Positions 23,201-37,500 of a stretch of 64,000 nt of DNA are shown one piece after another; position 1 is the stretch's first letter; the number at the start of each line of letters is the position of its first letter. The notes under the pieces are model-generated. The model was not told where the DNA came from. It saw nothing but the letters and a program-made list of their open reading frames with translations, and did no database searches. The stretch covers positions 11,405,386 to 11,469,385 of the forward strand of contig NC_088306.1 in NCBI RefSeq assembly GCF_032854445.1, written 5' to 3'. The DNA is from Liolophura sinensis. Lineage: Eukaryota > Mollusca > Polyplacophora > Chitonida > Chitonidae. A program made the translations under genes and the position numbers.

Positions 23201-24427
23201 ACAACCCCTTAATGTCGTGCACAAAAAAGTGGCCATGATCTGACCAGAAGTAAAACTTTTTGAATAGGGAGGATTTCGCTAGATTTGTAAATTGCAAAAA
23301 TATGCTAATGGCTGGTGGGTAGAACGTACATGGACCTCCTTGGTGCTCTTTATTAGTTTATGGCAACCTACTTAGTAGCGTTATATCGATCCCACTAGGT
23401 GACCTAGACCACGGTTTTCACACACGTCCTCATTACTCCACTGCCCCCATCCCTTTGTATCGGCTCTTTTGGTAACTACCTGTGCTCCTACCAGAGCAGC
23501 TAAATGCTGACAAGCTAGACCTTTGCGGTTTGCATCACATCTGGGTTGAACAAAACTGCATTAACAATGTTTCTCATAAAACATAGCTTCTTAAAGGTCA
23601 AAATCTGATTTTATAACGAAAAGGACATTCTGAAATTGAATCAAAACGCTTTTCATCTCCTCTGAGTTGCGGTTGGTTATGAAACATTGAATTCTTTAGG
23701 TTTCGGTAAGCTTAAGCAATTGTGTTTTTGTTTTTTTTGTTTTTTTTTTTTATTTGTTTGTTTGTTTGAAACATTAGTCTTATAGCATTGATTAGCAAAT
23801 GATAGACTGTATGATATCTTGCATTCTGTCAGTTCTTTACATGAGCTAATGTGACTGGTAGTTAGTAGTAAACTAAACGTATGACTTGTTCTTTCACAAG
23901 GCCTCGACCAGCAGGAAGTAAATGCATTCTGCGCGGTAATTATACAGTATAAAGAAAACAAGATTGTCATCGAATTTGCCTAGAGTCATCGTCGTCTTGA
24001 CGAACTATGTTGCAACTAGAAAACGTCAACAGTGTCTTTCTTCTTTCCATTTTGAGGCCGTCGTTGCCTTTCTACAAAAGCATTGAGCCAATTCTTTGCT
24101 CCACATACCCAAGGAGACCAAAAGAAAGAACTGTCGTTATAGCGTTATTCTTCATTTGTTTGCATATTCTTCACCTTTCCACAACTACAGAATGGTCTCT
24201 TATCCACCCAAGTAATCCATGCTTTAAAAACTGGAAACCAGGTAACGGTTCTTTTCAAGGCTTTGTTGAGGCGCAAGTGGAATAGGAGACTGGCCCTCAC
24301 AGATCACATCGTTGTCTCCTGGACACAGCAATAATTGTGCGCTACAAAGCTGTCTTATTTCAATGGCACTGTGTGCTGCACAGTTGACACCATGCAGTGG
24401 TACTGCGCGCTACATATAGTTGCGTTG

Positions 24428-24545
24428 TATAGTTGACTTCTTTCAGTGTTACTGCGTGCTGCATAGCTGACTTCTTTCAGTGTTACTGCGTGCTGCATAG
24501 TTGACTTCTTTCAGTGTTACTCCGTGCTGTATATCGGACTTCTTT
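24428..24545. repeat. 34-bp tandem repeat, about 3.5 copies
   Basis: GACTTCTTTCAGTGTTACTG recurs every 34 bp, with a diverged last copy. It lies between APTX and the SLC16-like gene. Confidence 0.88.
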
Positions 24546-25877
24546 AAGTTCCATAGTTGCTGTAGGTGCACACCAGCGTAGAATGTCATACATGGTATAG
24601 GAAGACTCTGCTACACAAAACGATCCAGAACTGAGTCAAAACACGTCATTGTCTTTTGTAACGCGCAATAGTGCGTGCGTGTCAGCTACATGTATGTTGT
24701 GTAGAGCATGCGGATTACGAACAGTTCCCGCATGTTGCCCGACGACAGCAGGGGACAAACGCGCACACAGCTAAGGACCGCTTTGTCGAAAACTGAAGAA
24801 TTCCATTCTCTGAGGTCTTCATTCCCGTGGAGCATTTCTGAACATTTCCTCTCCATCTCCCACGGCAACCATTCACACTGTTGTCACCTGACTCACGCTG
24901 TCACAAAAAAACAAGTTGAAGTTACAAAATAATAAAAGACTTACAGCATAGAGAGTAAAAGCAGAGCATCGATGAGATTGTGTTGATAGTAAATACACAT
25001 AAACCTAACATGTAGGATGAGAGTATGGTTTTGAGTCTAATTCTTCAACAGGTTATCAAAAGAGAAATTTCAATCTTAGCACTAATTTATGGTATAATAT
25101 CCCCAAAAATTTCGCCATCAATCGAAGCACACTTTCGGCGAGCTACAAAGGACTAGTTGCTCAAAAGCTTAACACTGGACCTAAGCTAGACTTTATACTG
25201 TTGTGAACAACTAATCGTTGATAGCACCATATTGCATATATATAGTTTAAAGAACGATAATTTCAATCACCAGTTACAGGAATCATTTTACAACAATTCA
25301 GATAAAGATGTGCAAACATTACTTATGGCTTCCCCATCTTTAGTGAGTCGGTTCTAATTTCGCAACTCTGATATGGCACAAGTTTGGTCAAGGACGTAAG
25401 ATGTAATTATAGTTCGATCAATCTTGATTGTTAAAATCTGATTTGGAAAAAAAAAACTGCATTACATGCAATATTTGAATTTAGCGACTGGGGCAATAGG
25501 TATAGGGAGCCTTTATATACTTCCTTTTTTGTCTGGAAAGACTTTTTTCATTTTTTTTTTCGATATTTAACTGTGTGATCAACAAAAATTCAAGCTCTCG
25601 CTATTAATGGATACTGTTTGAAAGTATAGAAAGTCTCCGTATACCCATGATTTCCCAGTAAATCGAGGCATCTGGTCAAAATTACCTCCACCATAAAGGT
25701 TTCTCCGGATAAGAGTATAGAAATGTGGTTGCCACTACTGCTCCTAGGTCTGATGGCCGCTCTGGCGCACCGGATGTTATCCAGACAGGGCGAGTGTGCG
25801 TGGCTAGGACCGGAACCATTGCCATAACAACCGAGCGTGATTTTGTTTCCCTCCCAAACTCTGAAGAGTTTTCGAAC

Positions 25878-28800
25878 TTACATCACTTCGACACGACCAT
25901 CGGTGTCTGTTTTCGAGCCATAAAACCCTTCAATTTCTTCCTCATAAAACTCTTCTTCCGTTACGATCATGTGCGTGGACCTGTAAGCGGTGACCACGGG
26001 CACCAGCATCATCACACCACTAAGCACCACCATAGCACCACCCATGTAGAAGGACGGATTGTAGGAGTTGAACTTTTCAAATATCCAGCCTGAAAAATTC
26101 AAGATGCACCTTGGGTTATATATGTAGCGAAAGGCTTGGGTGGGCGAAATTCGTCCTTTTTATCAAAGAATGGTCACTCGTATTAACTGTCAGACAAAAT
26201 ACTGTAATGCGTAAACATAAGCGGTACTAAGCAACTCCATGTAGCTACCTGTTCACACTGGATGCTACTGAGGGATAGACTAGGGTTTTTTTTTATTATA
26301 ACTGATTGTCCCCATGCCCATGAGAAACAGTTCTTAGGTCGCCGCTCAGACAGTCCCTGTGTCATCAAGGAGATCGTCCATAAGGCAGTTCAGAGATGGT
26401 CATAAGGCATTCCCATGGTTATCAAGCAGTCCCAAAACGGTCATATTTATATGTGTTTCAAACATATGTCGTATTCCTCCGAGTCACAGACACAATCCAG
26501 TCAACCATTTCTTGTGCTACCTTCTAATGTTTTATGCCAAGTTCAGGGCTAAGCCCCGAAACTTATGTATGTCTCTACACTCACCCGCAACTGGGGCCCC
26601 CAATACCTGTCCAATAGACTCGTAAAGAATGAGGACACCGTAGGAGAACGACAGACTGTCCAGGCCAGCTATGTCGATGAGAATAGAAGGTAACAAAGCG
26701 CCACCTAGGGCGGCGAACGCCAGTCCGAATAAGGCAGAGTACATGATGAGCAGCTTGAAACTGTCCATCGTGGGAACACACAGCGTTCCTACCCCTCCCA
26801 AAAGGAAGAATATCATGTAAATCAGAACAGGACGCAAGGTCCTGACTTGGGCTAAGAGGCCAAAACCGAATCGCCCCACAAAGGTAAATGCGCCGATCAT
26901 GGAGAAGAGCATGGAGCTCTGTGAGTCATTGATGCCAACAGATATTTTGGCGAAGGATCCTAAATGGATGTACACGATGGACGTTGCGAAGCAAAAGAGG
27001 ACGTTGTTCCAGCAGAGGATATGATAGTGGATGTTCTTGAAGATGCTTAAGTCTCTTTTGGCCCTCACGTTGATCTTGGACTGCGTGACTGCTGCTGGCC
27101 GCATCAGGGCACCAGCCACGCAGATGTTCAAGGAAATTCCACCGATGATGAGAAACGTTCCCCGCCAACTGTACTCTTCCAGAAGCACCTGGAGTAAGGG
27201 AGGGAAGGCAAAACTGCCCAACCCACCGCAGCACGTCGACAGACCCAGAGCAATAGTCCGGCGTTTAGAGAAGTACTGAGAGACGATAACGTTGGCCGGC
27301 ACGTAAACGAACCCACAACCTACACCTGAGGCAAAGAATTCACAACAGTTACATCAGTAATATTCAAAAACAGTAATGAAGCAAAATCCTAATAGCTTAA
27401 AATGGATTTTTTCCCTCAAATCAAACATAAAATGGTTTCGACGGCCATCATGGAACGAGTACTCTCTGACAATTTGATCAATGTACTACAGTCAATGTGA
27501 TGCGAATGTTCGTTGATTAAAGAGACTTTGAAACACTGCAACATGTTACTACCCCACGTTAGCGAATGTATTTCACTTCGGGCAAGTAAGCAACTTAAAT
27601 TAATGAGTATAATAAAAATAATTGGTTTATTTTGTATGAGATTGTTCTGAAATGTCTTCAAAAGGGTTATTTATGTAACAATTCTGTTCTATGTGATCTA
27701 ACAGACATGGGGAACTCCATTGTCAGGCCAACCGAGCACTCAGTGAGCAGTAAACTGAATGATTTCTGGTTATTGACAGATGTGACTTTACCTGCCACGA
27801 CGCCGTAAGAGAAAAAAAGAAGATAGACGTTATTGGCGAAAGTGCTGATACACATGCCAACAGTGATGATGACGCCAGAGAGCATGACCACGAAACGACA
27901 CCCATAGCGGTTCACCAAGATACTTGAGATGGGACCTGTGAACAGAAAATCCCCAAAGATTAAGTATAATCATAAAAGAGCTACATGTTTGCAGTCGTAA
28001 ATGTTTACCAAGGAATCTCGAGGCAGAGCCTGTGGACACGAGTAAACATTTATTAAAGCTTTGGCATAAACCGACAGGGTTTCTGAGAGAACTGATCTCA
28101 AGAACAGTAAAATACTAGACGCAGGGAAATGGGGAAAACACAAAATTTCCCAGATATGCGCTAGACAGACATCATCATCAGTTGATAGAAATAAAATGGG
28201 AAATGGAATCAAAATAATGGCAACATTGTGTTAATTGGTATCTGGTTACATATAAACGATTAAGTAGGACTACGGCCAGCTCACATATTTATTTTTAAAT
28301 GTTATTTTGATTAATGATGGAAATGCTTAAATTAAGAGCTCGCTTTGTATTGCAAGATTCTGATGTTTTCTGAAAGGAATCGGCTGTTTATATATCGTTT
28401 TATTGATGAACAAGTGTTAAAGTAACATGTGATAGCTTTTTATCGGTTTGTTTTTAATGCCAACATCTACGACCTCCGATATGATTGGCCGATTATCACT
28501 GTCTGCATATCACGTGATGTCACTGTCGTCTGTCTGTTGTTCCTATCTGCAGTGTTAAGTTATAGGTTATTGAAAGGTCATCCACCGAGGTCACCTCTTC
28601 ACATTTAACGCCTCACACCTATCACCTGAAGGTTACAGATAATAGCTATAGGTCATGCATCTAACATCACTACAACAGCTCTAATAGATTAGGCGTTTAC
28701 TTATATGGTAAATTACCCGATAAGCAGATAATATCTGTTGAGCTTAGAAAGGTGCGCCAGGCCTTTCGAAAGTCCACAGCAATCCAACCGTGCTTTATTA

Positions 28801-31433
28801 TCCGGCCTGTTCTATTGAAATTTTCACTTTTTATTATCCATAACGTTTATATGCACATACTACGCATGCGCACATAGAGTATATGCCAAGGTAATGTAAC
28901 TTAGCCCGACTGTTCAAAAATGTCTTAACCCTTAATACCAGATTAAGACCACTCTTCAGTTTTCTACTTGGCCCAAAATAATTGTGTAAACGTATATTAA
29001 ATATGAAATGAAACTGCTGCTGTCATACTTTGACTCTTTGACAACAGTAAAAGCGGATGAGTTTGTCTGTAATTTTAAATTTAAAATATGACAATACCAG
29101 TATTAGTTTATACACTTTCGAACAGCTGGGTCCGGTATTTGACTTGGTCCGAAAATAATTGTGTAGCAGGATATCAAACTAAATCTGCTGCTGTTTTATT
29201 TAGTCCACTGTGTTGGTTACTGGCGTTAGTAAAATCTTAATTATGCAATATAACTTAATGCCAGTATTAGTTAATGTACTTTTGAAAAACTGGGCCCTGT
29301 ACAAAAGTTGGATCATGAAATCGCGTTGCCTTGCTTGGTGATAGGCAAATAATGATAGGCAAAAATATGCTTTTGCCAAAAATATGTGTTTCTCAAGTCC
29401 GTATTTACTCAAGTGACAGAGCAATTAAATGATCCTCTCGAAATTTTATATAGCACCAGTTTTTCAAAGAGCAGGCTGTGCTTGACACATATACACCGCC
29501 ATGTAAAGTTCTCAATATGTCTCGAATAGTCTCTGTATATAACATACTGAGTTCAGTGGGACGCAAAGGTCTACTGCACTGAATATTGCCGCGATATAAC
29601 GATCGTTTGACAGCAGGGGCAGACAACTCCTGCAACATGTACTTCACAAAAGGTCTGACGACAACATTCCATACAACCCGACCTATCTACAAACTGTTAC
29701 AGTCTGGTCTTTGTCTGATAATAAAACTGATAACATCAGCTGGTCTGAAATATGACCAGTAGAACTTAAAGGGGAACTGTATGTTTGATCGGGTTCATTT
29801 TTCTTTTGTCACAATAACGGATTTATTTTCGTAAGATAAGTGTAGATATCCACACTAAACCACCAGGGTGAAAATCATATATTATTAACCGCCATTAATT
29901 GTATACATTGTCAGTTGAAAACATTCAATAGGTTTGAACACAAAAAAAACAAGTTAACTCACACCTTTGATCTCACATAGAATCTTTCTGAGTTATGTGG
30001 ATCAACACAACACCTGCTCCACAACGCAATCTTATACGTGCTATATTTATTTATTTATTTATTTGATTGGGGTTTTACGCCCTACTCAAGAATATTTCAC
30101 TTATACGAATTATGGCATTATGGCGGGAGGAAACCGGGCAGAGCCAAGGGGAAACCCACGACCATTCGCAAGTTGCTGGCAGACCTTCTCACGTACGGTC
30201 GGAGAGGAAGCCAGCAATACGGGCTATAAAGCTGATTGCAATTACATGTACTATGGAAAAATATGTTAAACACACATATATGTGAAACACACATATATAG
30301 GCGGTCACGTGTTCTATAATCTGTTGTTCTAGGCACATTTATACATATGCCCCAAAATCTATCCCACCTTACATCCAACACAGTTATAAAGTCTTTAAAA
30401 CAGTACATTTGTGCCTATGTGATTTGTTTTTACAATTTACATATAAGCCTATGCTTGTAACAAGAGTGCCATTATATGGCGTCAGTCGACTGCCTATACG
30501 GTTTTATGACAACTTGGTAGTAAGTTATGATATTATTATAGTTTAAACTGACTAAAGAACGGTTTCTAGGACACAACATATGTATTTTTTCCACTATTGT
30601 GATCCTGGAATAATTAAACATGAACCATTTATTGACTATATCACAAAATACAAGCTCATTTGTGATCCTTGTGCCTATATTGCGAGTCAGATCGAAGTAT
30701 AGCTAGGAACTGTACTGTTTTGGTAGCTATTTTGGTGTCATTTTCCACACGTTTCTTCTGGTAGGAGCTTTCAAGCACATACACCTGTACACCTACCAGT
30801 CTTTTGATTTGTAGGCCACCAACCCATAAAAACTTTGAAAGCAACGATTTAATACAGAGAAAAATATACAGCGTTCATTTTACTGGAAAGCTTTTCTTTG
30901 AGTGTGTATCTGAGCAACTGATACTAAAACCGTGCCATTCAGATTTGATTATTGACCACGTGACATGGCTTTTCGGAGGAACTCCGTCTATGTGGAAATT
31001 AAAATGTTGGGGTTGCCATCGTACCAAAAGCAGCTGGGTCAGTACGATAACTTTATATATCTGTGGACAGAAGGGTTGTGTTGTATGCTATACCTTAATC
31101 TTGTACGATAGAGGACATTAATAACCTGTGCCATGTGTGCATGCCATAGATTACATGACATGGCCCTACTGGCCTAACTATGTATTATCTTTGTTCACAC
31201 ATCTATAAGTAGGCCCATTAAAGTCACACTGATAGCAGGTTTAACTGCGACGAACTGACTATTTCACACGATGACCATTAAGGAAGACAGTAATCTTTAC
31301 TGTTCACCAATCCTTAGCTTTTGGTATGAACATTCTATATCGCAAATTTAAAAAAAATCTCCATTTAACGAAAATAACTTTGTGGAACATCGAAGTCCTA
31401 TATATATACATCGCCCTTCCTATATATACATCG

Positions 31434-31518
<85 letters not shown>

Positions 31519-34500
31519 AAATTGCCATTTTGTAAGTGACATGAATATCTTTAAACCCATAAAAAATATTAAGGGGAAATACGACTATGTTCTGAACGGA
31601 AGTAATGATGTCTATTACATACTAAAAAGGTATAAACTTACTAGCTGCAAATCCACACGCTGCGAGTAGTGAGCCGATCCAGGCAGTTTCTGCTCTGCTT
31701 TGATTGAAAGCGTCCAAGAAGACGACGTAAAGAACCCCAGACGACCATGTGATTCCATGCACAATAAACAGAGCCAATCCCGCGCCGAACACCACGACGG
31801 CTGCGCACACATTGTCTTTGGCGTTTCCGGTAGCCTTTCGAAGGTTCGCCTGAAAGAAGAATTAACACTTCAGTTCATTGATCTGATGGCAATTACGGTG
31901 AAAGTCAAGTGATTGACATGTGGTGTGAACAGCTAGGACGGTATATTATAAACGTTGGTTTTCAAGCAAAACATATTGTTGGCTCTACATGAAACCCATG
32001 ACATTTTAAAGTGAATGTGTGGCGGCACGATGGGTATGATTAAAATTATCAAAACAGACACTCACACGCGCGTCCTTCTACAAATATCGGTCCTCAAAAT
32101 ATGGAACTCAAAAAATACGTCGGTTTTACCTTTTTACCAGTCTACATGCATGTCTAGCTTATTATCTTGGAAAAACAAGGTGTACCCGTACACAATTCTT
32201 TCCAAGAGTAAACTAAAATTTAGACTTGTACAACAAGGCTTTTAATTCTGACTAATGACTGCCATCTTGGTAAAAGGAACTATACAGTTAATACATAATA
32301 GAGATGCATATTTGTATTGTTGAATCAACTGAGGAATCGTCAGTGGTGACTTTACAGGATAAAAGGTATATGAGTACAGGGGAAACACGCTAGCTGCATA
32401 TATGTCAGAATCATGCTATAGTTCTCCAACATTCCTTACCTTTACGGGTTTCTTTGACTGTATGTCTGCTTCTGTGTGTTTTTGCTCCTTTTTTGAAAAT
32501 TTCCAGGCTTATATATTTAAGTGAAAATTTCACTTATAAGATCGCATTCAGTTTTTTGATTAAAGGAAGCCTGAGTGCTCGGGATATACCACCAACCTTT
32601 GGCCATTTACTGGTGATTATACACTGTTGCCCAAAATGAAGGAATAAAATACTTTGTACCAGATTTTTCCCAATTTGCACCAGATTTTCCCCAAGATTTT
32701 GGGCTACCAAGAAAATTCTAGACAGATTTACCATCTTCGGTTAAAGGTGGAACCATTTGCAATGTTCAAACATCCAGAGAATGCAAAATGGGGAAAGGAA
32801 TACAAAACCAGAGCTTCAATTGTTGAGATTTAATGTGACCATAAGGTTCAAATGAAAACAGATGAATCGATGAACTTGACAAATGGGAATGCACAAATAA
32901 AGTCTCAGCAACAGATTAAAAGTCTAGTAACGTTTGTGACCACCTCTGGCACGAATGAGTGCAAGGAGACGCCGCGGAATGCTATCAACCAGGTTATTGA
33001 TGACGTCAGCGTGCATAGCGTCCCACTCTTCCCTCATAGCCTGTACCAATTCTTGCAGGGCTTGAGGTGCATTCTCATGGTCCTTGATCGTAAAGCCAAG
33101 GATATCCCAGGCATGCTCTATGGGGATCATGTCAGGCGAACAAGCTGGCCATGGGAGCTGCTCCGCATCCTCATCCCAAAGAAATTGTCCGACGACGTTG
33201 GCCCTGTATGGCCTGGCGTTGTCGTCTTGAAGCCGAAAGCTGTTGCCGTAGACTTGTCTTGCACGTGGCAAGCAGTGTTCCTGTAAAATATTCAGATACC
33301 AGTTTTGCCACCATGATGAATGCCACCCCACACCATCACTGAACCGCCACCACCTTGACCGGACTGCCGGACACAGTCATCATGGATGTTCTCGCCACGC
33401 AATCTCCGAACCCTTTGTCATCCATCTTGTCGGTCAAGGATGTATCTACTTTCGTCAGTGAAGACGACGTGACGCCAATGGCCGACCTGTAACGCCCCGT
33501 GCCCCATAGCCCAAAGGGGTCGTGCAACACGATGCGGAGAAGTCAGACGTGGACATGTGACCATCCGTCTTGCTCAATGCCCTGAATCAATAAGTCGTCG
33601 ATTCACGGTTTGGCGTGAAACACGGTCCCCATCGTGTTGCCTCCACAAGAGACGGAGACGGATGGCTGGCATTCTGCGGTTTGTTCGACACAGGTGTATC
33701 AGGATCCTATCCTGTCGTCTTGTGGTCGAACGTGGACGCCCTGTTGACTTTCCTGACGTTAACTGATGTACCTCTCTGTGGCGTTTCAGAATCTTAGAGA
33801 CCGCACTTTGTGATATCCGTGCAAAAGTGGCGATATCGGCCTGTTTAAACCCTTCCTGTCTTAGGGCAACCACCCTCCGTCGAATCGCTAGTGGCTTAGG
33901 AGCACGCATGACACTATGAACTTCTATGTTAAAATTTGCGTCCATGAAATCAGAGAGGGCCTGAACAGAAGGCCTGTTTATATAGGGGTGCAGCCGGGGA
34001 GAAAGTACGAAACTTAAATTGTGCCGCTTTACATGGCTCTCAACCGAAAGCCCTTCCACGTAACTAAATTTTTGGCTTCCACTTACATAAAGGGTCCTTC
34101 GTATAATAGTTAAGAAGAGCCAAGTGTATTGCAGGGAGGACCAAATACTAGTATTTTCCAGAAGTGTAACCTGAATTTATTTTATTCCATCATTTTGGGC
34201 AACAGTGTAGTTTAAATTAATTGCACTGACACAAGCAGTAGTGATATGTGCTTTTCTACACAATACAGCGCTTTTAATTTATCAAAAATTAAATCAGTTG
34301 ACTTAAATCACTTAGTAATTTGTAAACTCTATTTCTCAAAGAATTGCATATGTATCAGGAAGAGAACAATATTTAAAGTGCTTCTCAATGTACACACGCT
34401 GTGAGTTCAAGTCCAGCTCATGCTGGCTTCCTCTCCGGCCGTAAGTGGGAAGGTCTACCAGCAACCTGCGGATGGTCGTGGGTTTCCCCAGGGCTGTGCC

Positions 34501-37500
34501 CGGTTTCCTACGGCGTAAAACACCAATCAAATAAATAAATAAATCAATGTACACATGTATGATCTAGCGTGCGATGTGCATCAGAGTACCACTGAGAACG
34601 TCAGCTGGGCTACACACACTGTGTTGAGACTACATGCATGGAGGCGAGCACGGCTAGGCTTGTCTATATGTCCGATAAGAAACAGTACAAACTATCCTAC
34701 TATGGTTTATGTCAGTATATAGTGAGGCCTAATTGTGTATCGGCCGACAATTTGTACTGTGTCATATCTAGCTGCTATCTCCAGCATGTCGCTAAAGGTA
34801 AGCCGCCATCGTATTAAGCTCGGTTATAATTATTAGTAGCTGTAGACAGATTTCCAGATCGGTACCAATCCATTTATTTATTTATCACATGTGATCTTTT
34901 ATTTTGTTTACCCAATAAGTTCCCATGGATGAGACACTTTAACCTCGTCTCACCAAAATTAAGTCAAAGATGGGAAAACCACCGAAATAAATCACAGGTG
35001 ATAACCGCGTGTTAACCGTAACACATGCACGAGGTACCTATTTACTACCAAAACTCGCTGATGTATGCGTAATGGCCAAGGCCAGAGGAGCGTATAGCCT
35101 ACCGATTTGCAGTTAGTCACTGAGCACGGTATCATGTCAACCGAAATTCGGTAGGAAGTCGGTTAAACTTGGCGAGCTCTGACACTAATACGGTCAGAAA
35201 TGATTTCAGCCGGCGACCGATTTACCTGACGGTCACATGAGACGACGAGAGTTCCGGTTATCATGTTAACCGAAATCCCGAAGTGACTTGTTTACCGTTA
35301 TACTTTGCCCTCTACGAACTCTGACTAATCAGGTCAGCCCGATGATTACATCCGGGTCACCTGTTTTCACGGAGGGTGTGACAACACGGAAGACACTGAT
35401 CTACATCTTGCCCCGCCAAGAATATCCAAAGTTTTATTTTTGGCAACTTTCGCCCTGATAGTTCACAAACCGCTATACGGATTCAAAAGGTCGAGAAGAT
35501 ACTTTAACATTGCTGACTAAGCAATTGTGGGTATTGGACTACATTGTGGGTATTGGACTATACACAGCGGAGACACCAGACGGGACACTCCAGATAACCC
35601 GATACACCGTCCACTGACACCATCGTCACCGGTCATTGCCAGGCGTCTTATGGGTCAAAAAGAGAAATATATATCCTCTGACCCGGTCTGACCTCCGACC
35701 CGGATTGAGCTCGGCCCTTATTGTCTTTTGACACGCCCACAAGGCCAGACGTATACTGGCCTTAGTTTACCGGTCGTTCACCTGCGGCCTACCGAATTAC
35801 AGCTCCTGTACGAGAAAACTACTTACCGTTTAACCGAAAAACATGGGAAACTCTGTTATAGTTTGAACTTTACAAACTCTGGCAGGCTCCAAGGTTCAGA
35901 GTTAGGTGTTTACATCAAAGCTAGCCTACACATGCATTCACGCTGATATTCCACATACACGAGCATACTTTTTTTGAACAATATATTTCTTTTGTGCATA
36001 TGAGGCCTGCAGTACATTAATTGTATTTCAGTAGACATACATAAGCTTAAGTATATATTCTTACATTTGTGCAATGAAACAGTTTTTGAACAACCAATCT
36101 AGTCAGGTAAGAACGACCTGGCTAATTATATACCTTGATGTCAGTGAAACATACAGTGAGCTGAGCATCATAGCCTGTCAAGTCGAGCTGCCATTAAAAT
36201 TTGGTCAATAATTCGTTTTTTCGTCTAACAAATACGCTTCAACAAATTAAGCACGTGACCGACCTTCTATTTGATCAAAATAGATTGTGGCACATTTAGC
36301 ATGATATTATACTCTTTCGAAATTCCTTTAATTCCAAAGAAAGGCTTCAGGCAATTATAATCAACCTTGTTAACGCCAATCATTTTCAGAAAATAAAATA
36401 TCTGTTCGATATATAAAAGCGTTGAGGGAGAAAGCTTCGGAAGAGTCGAATCCAACTACCCAACAACTAAGGTTTGTAGGCAAATTGTCAAGTCAAGCAT
36501 TGAGGAACAAAATACAAGCGTCACCTAGATCGTTTCGTAAGTGTATATATATTTATATGTATGCTATACGTACGAGAGAATTTGACACTTGTCTTGAATT
36601 TATTTCAGCACACCTGTACGCAATACTTGTATTATTCTTTCTCCTGTTTCGAAGGTCAATAAATTGGTTTGCGAAGCGCATCTGACATGTTTTTCCATGG
36701 GATCAAGAAGCAGAAAAATGTTGTATCGTGAAACCGGTAATTTCTGGCTCTCACTGCATGAGTTCGTGATATATGCGTATAGCGCTCAGCTGATGAGCAC
36801 ATGTGGCTACTTAATATAGACCCGCACTGACCCAATTCTGGCTGTACGCACTTGGAAGAAAACACATGCTTTCTTAGTACAATGGTAGTAAGTGTGTGTT
36901 TTTTCTACAGAAAAACTTGTCATTCACTTAAATTGTTTGCTACTTATATGTTTACCTGTATGTGTTTAGAAAGGTCACGGGTGGCAGTTAATAAAAACAA
37001 GAGTGTAATTAAGGTGTTTAAGTCAGAGTGTATACTGTATATTTTAATTAAGTTCATGCGTGCAATGTAATGGAAGGGGATTGCAAATACACTTGCGAGC
37101 GTGAAGTGAAAAAATTTTCTTTAGTATTTATACCTCCAAAATAGTTTATAGGTCTACAACGGAATTTAAACGACGGTGGCATCATTACAGAGATGCATGT
37201 CTTAAGGTTATCGAGTTTAACGTTGTTCCAAAATAAATAATTTTGTTTACAAATAGACAATCCTGCAAAAGTTATAGCTGGCTCTATATAACTGTCATTA
37301 TGAGTTTTGGAAAATTACAGCAATTCTATACCAGAAATAGCCCAAGGCGTTCAGTGGCACAAGATACTGACCCCGGGGGTTGGATAACACAGAGGTATTT
37401 TTTCCAGTGGGCTGTATTTTATTTTGGCGCAGGAATATGGGTCACATGACCTAATCATTGGCAACACCCGTTGACCCAGTTTTGAGGAAGAGCTTGGCTA

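Larger units (their letters stand above)
19443..25877. other. Gene-poor interval between APTX and the SLC16-like gene
   Basis: It should contain the 3' ends of both convergent genes. Apart from SINE fragments (19853, 20139), a weak family C-like stretch near 20500 and a 34-bp repeat (24428), I see only AT-rich unique sequence. The short open frames here have no recognisable protein and no splice pattern. Confidence 0.55.

Noticed and set aside
31326-31669. Open frames coding Ile-Tyr repeats
   Set aside because: Translation of the (TA)n microsatellite.
32852-33286. 144-codon plus-strand frame
   Set aside because: Antisense shadow of the transposase remains.
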